Assembly (NCBI GenBank): GCA_012270665.1
Contig: JAAXHY010000482.1
Coordinates: forward strand, 1 to 6,905
Direction of reading: 5' to 3'
Length of the DNA: 6,905 bases
DNA from: Dehalococcoidia bacterium
Lineage (GTDB): Bacteria; Chloroflexota; Dehalococcoidia; SAR202; UBA11138
A program made the translations under genes and the position numbers. The notes below the pieces were generated by a model. It saw only the letters and a program-made list of their open reading frames with translations. It had not been told where the DNA came from and ran no database searches. Shown one piece after another: positions 1 through 4,357 of the stretch (positions are counted from its first letter, which is position 1; each line of letters begins with the position of its first letter).

Positions 1-534
1 GTCGTCCAGTGCTACGAGCTTTATACGGCGCCAATTCTGGGCAGCCTGGTGAGGTGCGGGAACAACGGCTCGATTTACGGCATCGTTCACGAGATCGGCA
101 CACGGAGTATTGACGCCGGACGCAGGCCGATTGCCAGGGGCCGGGACGAGGAGGATGAAGAGGCGATATATGAGTCGAATCCCCAGCTTTCGCGCCTGCT
201 GTCCACGGAGTTTCGGGCGGTGTCCGTCGGGCACCGGGAAGATGGTGTACTGAGACGCTGGCTCGCGCCGCTGCCTCCACGGATACATTCTTTCGTGTAT
301 CCGTGTTCAGACGACGATCTGAGAGAGTTCAGCGCTGAACTGGATTTTGCGTCCATACTGCTTTCGGCGCCCATCGCCTCTGCAGACGACGTGCTGGCCG
401 CCTTTCTGACTATGGCGGGCAATGCCCATCTGGATCGCGATGATTTCCTTGTGAGCGCGGGGAAGAGGCTTACACCGCTGCTGGGCGGACAGATGCAGCG
501 GCTGGACGGTATTCTGCGGAGGATAGCGCCATGA
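1..534 (+). CDS. C-terminal part of uncharacterised protein upstream of HerA; candidate NurA-like nuclease (5'-truncated)
   Basis: The reading frame is open from base 1 to the TGA at 532-534, so the true start lies left of the window; 177 codons are visible. Internal GTG (49) is unlikely to be the start because the frame continues upstream with ordinary codons. The visible protein is soluble, with no membrane segment. It has a GSIYGIVHE stretch near its beginning, an acidic DEEDEEA patch, an R-W-L-A-P-L-P-P segment, and a basic C-terminus rich in Leu and Arg. It overlaps herA by four bases (ATGA), the arrangement expected for translational coupling. Known biology: HerA ATPases are commonly encoded beside the NurA 5'-3' nuclease and form a complex that resects DNA ends. 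The NurA assignment rests mainly on this context. The catalytic N-terminal Asp motif would lie outside the window, and I cannot see the usual C-terminal NurA signature clearly. It could be another HerA-associated protein. Confidence 0.6.
   Translation, partial: VVQCYELYTAPILGSLVRCGNNGSIYGIVHEIGTRSIDAGRRPIARGRDEEDEEAIYESNPQLSRLLSTEFRAVSVGHREDGVLRRWLAPLPPRIHSFVYPCSDDDLREFSAELDFASILLSAPIASADDVLAAFLTMAGNAHLDRDDFLVSAGKRLTPLLGGQMQRLDGILRRIAP
518..522 (+). promoter_or_regulatory. Shine-Dalgarno of herA
   Basis: GGAGG lies inside the end of the upstream gene, 8 bases before ATG 531. It would be 14 bases from the in-frame ATG at 537, so it favours the 531 start. Confidence 0.7.
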
Positions 535-2207
535 CTATGAGCACCAACGGAAGTGTGGACGGAAGCGGTTTCGAGTGGAGCGCGTCCCAGAGGCTGGGCA
601 TGGTGGTGTCCGGCTCGCTGACCGAGGGGATGGAGATTCGGCTGGACGCGGATACGTCCATCGAGGGCATAAAAGTCGGCACGTTCGTGAACATCCAGGG
701 GCGGCATATGCGGTTCTTCGGCGTTGTTACGGATGTCGCGCTGGCCTCCATGGATCCGGCTCTGCCCGCTTCGCCGCCGGACGTGTCGAATCCGTTCGTT
801 GCGCGAGTCGTTTCCGGGACGGCGGCCTATGGCACTATCACGGTCGAGCCTATGCTGACGCTGGGCGCGGGGGACACGGTCGCGGGACTGGACGGTCCGC
901 AGCCCGCGAAGACTATACCGCCGCACTTCTCCGCAGTAGGATCAGCCACTGAGGAAGACATCCGCATCGTGTTCGGCAGCGAGGAAGAGGACGACAGATA
1001 CTTCTGGATCGGCAATCCGCTGGACATGGACACACGCCTGTGTTTGAACGTGGAAGAACTGGTTACGCGCTCCAACGGGGTCTTCGGCAAGAGCGGGACA
1101 GGGAAGACCTTCCTGACACGGCTGCTCCTGGCGGGGATACTTCAGAAGAACGTGGCGTCCAACCTGGTGTTCGACATGCACAACGAATACGGCTGGCAGG
1201 GGACTTCGGAGGGCGCGACAAGCACGGTGAAGGGACTGAAGCAGTTGTTCAGTTCCAAGGTGGCGGTGTTTACTTTGGACGAGCAGAGTTCGCGGAATCG
1301 GGGCATCAACCCGGACTACGTGGCGCGCATCGGGTTGGAGGAGATCAAGCCGGAAGACGTACTGATGCTGCGGGAGTCGCTGAACCTGTCGAAGGTGGCG
1401 GCGGACGCGACGTATTCTCTCCAGCGTGAGTTCGGTCAGAAGTGGCTCGGCACGTTCCTGGCAATGTCTGGGGGCGAGGAGATGCGGGAACTGGCGTCGA
1501 GCATCAACGTGAACGACCGAGCGCTTTCTACGCTTCAGAATCGCCTGGGCCGGTTGACGCGCCAACCGTTCATAGACGCGGAGAGGGAGCACGATTCGGT
1601 GAACCGGATACTGGACTACGTTCAGAAACAGGATATGCACGTGGTGCTGGAGTTCGGACGCTACGGGAGCAATCTCTCCGCTTATATCCTGGTGGCGAAC
1701 CTGCTGACACGGCGAATCTATGACCGCTACCAAGAGTTGACGGAGAAGGCGGTTGGGGACGGTGGACAAAAGCCGCGCCCGCTGGTCATCACGATAGAGG
1801 AGGCGCACAAGTTCCTGAATCCGGGGACCGCGGACCAGACGATATTCGGCACGATAGCGCGGGAGATGCGCAAGTTCAACGTGACCCTGCTGGTGGTGGA
1901 CCAACGCCCGTCCGGGATAGACGACGAGATAATGAGCCAGATAGGGACGAAGCTGACCTGCCTGCTGGACAGTGAGCGGGACGTGGACGCGGTGCTATCC
2001 GGGGTGTCGGGAAGCCGCAAGTTGCGGGCGGTGCTGTCGAGACTGGAGTCGAAGCAGCAGGCGCTGGTGTTCGGACACGCGCTGCCGATGCCGGTGGTGG
2101 TAAGGACACGGGACTACGGATCGGCGGAGTCGTATGCGTCGTTCGGGTGGATGGACGATAGTGAACGGCTCGCGAAGGCGGAACGGGACGCGGCGGACCT
2201 GTTCTGA
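531..2207 (+). CDS. herA: HerA-family hexameric DNA translocase ATPase
   Basis: This 558-residue protein belongs to the FtsK/HerA branch of P-loop ATPases. HerA forms a hexameric ring that pumps duplex DNA and, with NurA, resects double-strand breaks; it acts in the cytoplasm on DNA. The N-terminal ~110 residues are beta-rich and glycine-rich, as expected for the HAS-barrel. Walker A is GKSGTGKT at residues 186-193 (Lys192). An FDMHNEYG segment (214-221) matches the D-x-H-x-E-Y motif that follows Walker A in this family. Walker B is LVITIEEAH (418-426), with Glu423-Glu424 in place of the commoner Asp-Glu. The sensor/arginine segment is VVDQRPSGI (455-463). The final ~20 residues are charged and may be the C-terminal brace. 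Start ATG 531 is preferred because of GGAGG 8 bases upstream and the ATGA overlap with the previous gene. Length is normal for HerA. A VirB4/TraC-type ATPase is the alternative, but the HAS-barrel, QRPS and EEAH motifs and the context favour HerA. Confidence 0.9.
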   Translation: MTMSTNGSVDGSGFEWSASQRLGMVVSGSLTEGMEIRLDADTSIEGIKVGTFVNIQGRHMRFFGVVTDVALASMDPALPASPPDVSNPFVARVVSGTAAYGTITVEPMLTLGAGDTVAGLDGPQPAKTIPPHFSAVGSATEEDIRIVFGSEEEDDRYFWIGNPLDMDTRLCLNVEELVTRSNGVFGKSGTGKTFLTRLLLAGILQKNVASNLVFDMHNEYGWQGTSEGATSTVKGLKQLFSSKVAVFTLDEQSSRNRGINPDYVARIGLEEIKPEDVLMLRESLNLSKVAADATYSLQREFGQKWLGTFLAMSGGEEMRELASSINVNDRALSTLQNRLGRLTRQPFIDAEREHDSVNRILDYVQKQDMHVVLEFGRYGSNLSAYILVANLLTRRIYDRYQELTEKAVGDGGQKPRPLVITIEEAHKFLNPGTADQTIFGTIAREMRKFNVTLLVVDQRPSGIDDEIMSQIGTKLTCLLDSERDVDAVLSGVSGSRKLRAVLSRLESKQQALVFGHALPMPVVVRTRDYGSAESYASFGWMDDSERLAKAERDAADLF

Positions 2208-2224
2208 GGCGGGGTCGGGGACGA

Positions 2225-2662
2225 TTAGGCGACGCGGAGGCTGTCTGCCTCGGCGGGTTCGAGGAGCAGGACTCGGCTGGTGCGTTCTTCCATGAAGAGG
2301 GCGAAGTGGGAGAGGATGTCGCGTCCGAGCAGGGAGGGAAGACCAGCCATCCGGCCCGGTATGGGTTCGAGGATGGGTATATCGTGATCAATGTGGATAC
2401 TTCCTATTCTCATGGAGACTCGCGCTTGGCGAGTGGAGGACAGTCCGCCTATGCCTAGGCTTTGGCGTCCTGTTGGGAGACTTTCCAGATCAATGCCGTG
2501 GTACCCGGATAAGCTAATAGAGTCGCGATGTCCGATAGTAGTACGATCCGCCCCGGTATCAACCGCGAAACTAACATCCATTCCGAATATGCCCAGATCG
2601 GGCATATTTATTGATATGTTCACATACGGGCGTCCGGAAGATCTGAAATATCCTCTTATCAT
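2225..2662 (-). CDS. Retropepsin-like aspartic protease (single-domain)
   Basis: This 145-residue protein has the hallmarks of the retroviral-type aspartyl protease fold. The catalytic signature is VDTGADRTTI, with DTG at residues 35-37. A GIGG turn follows at 70-73 in the flap region. LLGRDIL at 111-117 is the hydrophobic-hydrophobic-Gly-Arg-(N/D) motif equivalent to GRNLL of HIV protease. Such one-lobed enzymes work as homodimers, each subunit giving one Asp. The beginning (MIRGYFRSSGRPYV) resembles the normal N-terminus of this bacterial family as I recall it. I therefore chose ATG 2662, two bases after the stop of the DUF5678 gene, over a TTG at 2680 that would overlap that gene by 16 bases. 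There is no strong Shine-Dalgarno, so translation is probably coupled to the upstream gene. No signal peptide or membrane anchor is seen, so it is likely cytoplasmic. The substrate is unknown. Bases 2501-2700 are about 45% G+C against 68% in the end of herA. Confidence 0.85.
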   Translation of the reverse strand: MIRGYFRSSGRPYVNISINMPDLGIFGMDVSFAVDTGADRTTIGHRDSISLSGYHGIDLESLPTGRQSLGIGGLSSTRQARVSMRIGSIHIDHDIPILEPIPGRMAGLPSLLGRDILSHFALFMEERTSRVLLLEPAEADSLRVA

Positions 2663-2664
2663 TG

Positions 2665-2913
2665 TCAGGGATGTATCCAATCTATCTCTTCTGAGGTCAA
2701 TAGTTCCACCACCCCTTTGCCCGGATCCGGAAACGGTCCCATTTCTCTCATCTTAGCTACAAGCTTCCTGGGGTCGGGGTCTGCCGCCACGACTTTTTTG
2801 TCATACACCGCTATCCAGTGTTCGGGATATTTCTCCATGAGTTCGTCGTGGTGGTCGAGAATAAATCTCTGATTTTCATTGAAGGGCGGCGATTCCGTCT
2901 TTGTGTCGAGCAT
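2665..2913 (-). CDS. DUF5678-type small protein, cotranscribed with retropepsin-like protease
   Basis: This is an 82-residue soluble protein. Its core reads YPEHWIAVYDKK-VVAADPDP (residues 29-48), which matches my recollection of the DUF5678 signature: a YP..W.AV..g.vv..d segment followed by a helix and a short C-terminal strand. It is a compact alpha/beta domain of unknown function. ATG 2913 is supported by AAAGGAG 7 bases upstream, the best ribosome-binding site in the window. The stop TGA (2665-2667) is only 2 bases from the protease ATG, so the two are almost certainly one operon and probably made together. By analogy with other small-protein/protease pairs it might be the protease's substrate, inhibitor or targeting partner; this is inference. 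No catalytic residues are recognisable, and there is no signal peptide. Confidence 0.8.
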   Translation of the reverse strand: MLDTKTESPPFNENQRFILDHHDELMEKYPEHWIAVYDKKVVAADPDPRKLVAKMREMGPFPDPGKGVVELLTSEEIDWIHP

Positions 2914-2920
2914 GTTGGCG

Positions 2921-2927
2921 CTCCTTT
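2921..2927 (-). promoter_or_regulatory. Strong Shine-Dalgarno of the DUF5678 gene
   Basis: On the minus strand this reads AAAGGAG, 7 bases before ATG 2913. It fixes the start and suggests that the cassette's first gene is translated well. Confidence 0.75.
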
Positions 2928-2951
2928 CGGTTTGGCGGATATATCCATTGT

Positions 2952-2995
2952 GGCACAGGGGGCGGGTAGGTTCTATGCCGGCCCACCCCCTGTCC
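2952..2995 (-). terminator. GC-rich hairpin after the aminotransferase gene; possible terminator or palindromic element
   Basis: Arms at 2955-2966 and 2982-2993 pair over 12 positions around a 15-base loop. On the minus-strand RNA all 12 positions pair, one being a G-U wobble; on the plus strand that position is a C/A mismatch. Two further G-C pairs (2952/2995 and 2953/2994) are possible past one bulged base. It lies 34 bases beyond the aminotransferase stop and 39 bases before the DUF5678 start. There is no T-run after the stem on the minus strand, so it is not a textbook intrinsic terminator. It may stabilise the mRNA 3' end, attenuate read-through into the cassette, or be a remnant of a dispersed palindromic repeat. 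Confidence 0.5.
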
Positions 2996-3028
2996 TGGAT
3001 GAATTTCCGCGGTCGTAGTGAAAGCGCG

Positions 3029-3946
3029 CTATCTTTCGAGGCCGGCGTAGTGGAGGGCCTGGCCTACTATATCCACGTCGACTAGTTCGCTGTGGGCGGC
3101 GAGAAGTTGCCGGGTGATGGGGCCGGGGGTGGACTCACCGACGGGGCGCTTGTCCACCATGCTAACGGGGACTATGCGGGGGCTTGTCCTGGAGAAGAAG
3201 ACCTCGTCGGCGGTGTAGATGTCGTAGGGCTGGAGGTCGTCTTCGACGACGGGTATGTCGAGCTGTTCGGCTACGTCGAAGATGACACTGCGAGAGATGC
3301 CCTGGAGGATGCTGCGGTCGGTGGGCGTCTTGATCACGCCGTCCTTGATGAGGAAGACGTTGTAGCCGATGCCCTCGGTGAGGTTGCCGTACTGGTCTAG
3401 CAGTATTGGGGAGGCACCGGGGTCAACGTCGGCGGCCTCGAGTTCGGCGAGGACGAAGTTGGCGCGGCTGTGGTGCTTGACCTTGGGGTCCATGGTGTCG
3501 CTGGAGTAGCTGCGGGTCTTGGTGATGACGCCGTGGGCGCCGTCCACGTAGAACTGAGCGAATGACGGGAAGGCGACGGGCTTTATCATGATGCATACGG
3601 TGGGGGTGAGGTCGTGTATGCCGTGTCCGACGCCGCGCGTGATGAAGGGGTTGATGGCGAAGTCGCCCGCCTCGTCGAGGTGGGCTTTGTTGCGCTCGAC
3701 TCCCTCTTCGCAGAGAGCGGTCATCTCGTCGGGGGTCAGGCCCGGGTCAATCCGCATGTACTTGAGCGACCTGTAGAGGCGGTCTATGTGGCGGTCGAGG
3801 ACGAAGGGCTTGCCAGCGAAGGTGCGGGCTATGTCGAATACGACGTCGGCGACGACGAAGCCCCTGTCTTCGGGGGAGATTCTGATGTCGCCGAGCGGAA
3901 GCCACTCGCCGTTGAAGTATGCGCTGAAGGTGTTCTGGTCAATCAT
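3029..3946 (-). CDS. Fold-type IV PLP-dependent aminotransferase (branched-chain/D-amino acid/(R)-amine transaminase family)
   Basis: The 305-residue protein is full length for class IV aminotransferases, which move an amino group between amino acids or amines and 2-oxo acids using pyridoxal phosphate. It starts with AYFNGEWLPLGDIRIS and DRGF (27-30), followed by a VVFDIART strand (36-42) and the LDRHIDRL helix (50-57), all family landmarks. The Schiff-base lysine is most likely Lys157 in DPKVKHHSRANFVLA (153-167). LTEGIGYNVF (189-198) supplies the PLP-ring Glu191. LQGISRS (214-220) is the phosphate-binding turn. DEVFFSRTSPRIVPV (247-261) is the C-terminal signature. Substrate is uncertain. 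The TEG-x-G-(F/Y)-N and V-F-D motifs look closer to (R)-selective amine transaminases than to E. coli IlvE (SEGAGEN) as I recall them, so the usual ilvE label should not be assumed. ATG 3946 has GGAGG 6 bases upstream and its own promoter. It probably acts alone in the cytoplasm. Confidence 0.88.
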   Translation of the reverse strand: MIDQNTFSAYFNGEWLPLGDIRISPEDRGFVVADVVFDIARTFAGKPFVLDRHIDRLYRSLKYMRIDPGLTPDEMTALCEEGVERNKAHLDEAGDFAINPFITRGVGHGIHDLTPTVCIMIKPVAFPSFAQFYVDGAHGVITKTRSYSSDTMDPKVKHHSRANFVLAELEAADVDPGASPILLDQYGNLTEGIGYNVFLIKDGVIKTPTDRSILQGISRSVIFDVAEQLDIPVVEDDLQPYDIYTADEVFFSRTSPRIVPVSMVDKRPVGESTPGPITRQLLAAHSELVDVDIVGQALHYAGLER

Positions 3947-3952
3947 CTAATG

Positions 3953-3957
3953 CCTCC
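3953..3957 (-). promoter_or_regulatory. Shine-Dalgarno of the aminotransferase gene
   Basis: Minus-strand GGAGG with a 6-base spacer to ATG 3946. It supports this start. Confidence 0.75.
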
Positions 3958-3985
3958 GTATCTGGGTTGGATGTGTTCTGGTTGC

Positions 3986-4014
3986 ATTGTAATGGCGCGC
4001 GGGAAGGTGGGCAA
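3986..4014 (-). promoter_or_regulatory. Sigma70-type promoter of the aminotransferase gene
   Basis: On the minus strand, a -35 element TTGCCC (4014-4009; 4 of 6 matches to TTGACA) is followed after exactly 17 bases by a -10 element TACAAT (3991-3986; 5 of 6 matches to TATAAT). Transcription would start near 3979, giving a leader of about 33 bases that includes the Shine-Dalgarno. This was found by eye only. Confidence 0.6.
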
Positions 4015-4165
4015 TGAGGAAAGCGGAAAATCCGGAGACTTTCAGTTATATGAGGGAGAGGGGGTAGGGGCACGTAGGTCATGCCAATGGTTTGTACACA
4101 AGAGTCTTTTGCCGTATGCTGATTTCATAGCATAGATGTCCAGTCCAGATATAAGTCGGTGAATT

Positions 4166-4213
4166 GGGAGGCAGATATATATGAGCATCAGATTGACCGA
4201 CCTGCCGCTGTGA
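4166..4213 (+). other. Possible 10-codon leader ORF with Shine-Dalgarno
   Basis: GGGAGG at 4166-4171 is 9 bases before ATG 4181, which opens a 10-codon frame (MSIRLTDLPL) ending at TGA 4211-4213. A 6-base-pair inverted repeat (4198-4203 with 4214-4219, 10-base loop) spans the stop codon and is followed by TATTTTG. The order of ribosome-binding site, tiny ORF, hairpin and T-rich stretch looks like a leader peptide/attenuator, but the kelch gene appears to have its own promoter 108 bases further on. A chance arrangement is quite possible. Confidence 0.25.
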
Positions 4214-4320
4214 AGGTCGTATTTTGCGCTCAGTCCAATCTGGCAAACTTGCACTCTCCATTGAGATGTTGGGAAGGGAAAGTGAATAGGCGCTGAAGTC
4301 GTATTCGATGGCTTGGCGCG

Positions 4321-4350
4321 TTGACTTGGGGCGTGGGGTTGGCGCACAAT
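4321..4350 (+). promoter_or_regulatory. Promoter of the kelch lipoprotein gene, predicted to give a leaderless mRNA
   Basis: A -35 element TTGACT (4321-4326; 5 of 6) and a -10 element CACAAT (4345-4350; 4 of 6) are 18 bases apart. The normal start point, about 7 bases after the -10 element, falls on A4358, the first base of the kelch ATG. No Shine-Dalgarno is present between the -10 element and the ATG, which agrees with leaderless translation. Confidence 0.55.
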
Positions 4351-4357
4351 TCGCCGT

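Larger units (their letters stand above)
3947..4357. other. Divergent intergenic region (411 bases), AT-richer than the flanking genes
   Basis: This stretch lies between the minus-strand aminotransferase and the plus-strand kelch gene, with no convincing protein gene. Bases 4081-4260 are about 45% G+C by hand count. It contains the aminotransferase Shine-Dalgarno and promoter at the left and the kelch promoter at the right. Between them are a purine-rich run (4045-4070), two short inverted repeats (4115-4134 and 4198-4219) and a 10-codon mini-ORF. Beyond these I recognise nothing. Confidence 0.7.

Noticed and set aside
87..926. Long minus-strand frame (279 codons) opposite gene 1 and the start of herA
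   Set aside because: Rich in Arg/Ser/His/Pro with no domain, and it lies antisense to two well-supported coupled genes; a typical GC-rich shadow.
942..1904. Minus-strand 320-codon frame inside herA
   Set aside because: Fully antisense to the HerA motifs, with Arg/His/Gln-rich composition and no recognisable fold.
2391..2756. Plus-strand 121-codon frame across the protease/DUF5678 junction
   Set aside because: Opposite to two genes with clear motifs (DTG, LLGRDIL, YP..W); no Shine-Dalgarno and no recognisable protein.
4115..4134. 6-bp inverted repeat with 8-base loop as a terminator
   Set aside because: No T-run on either strand after the stem and no gene ending near it.
3614..4135. Plus-strand 173-codon frame opposite the aminotransferase
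   Set aside because: Mostly antisense to a conserved enzyme and runs over its promoter; acidic, low-complexity composition typical of a shadow.
4079..4261. Minus-strand 60-codon frame in the intergenic region
   Set aside because: No Shine-Dalgarno, no recognisable domain, and the AT-rich region has several equally long chance frames.
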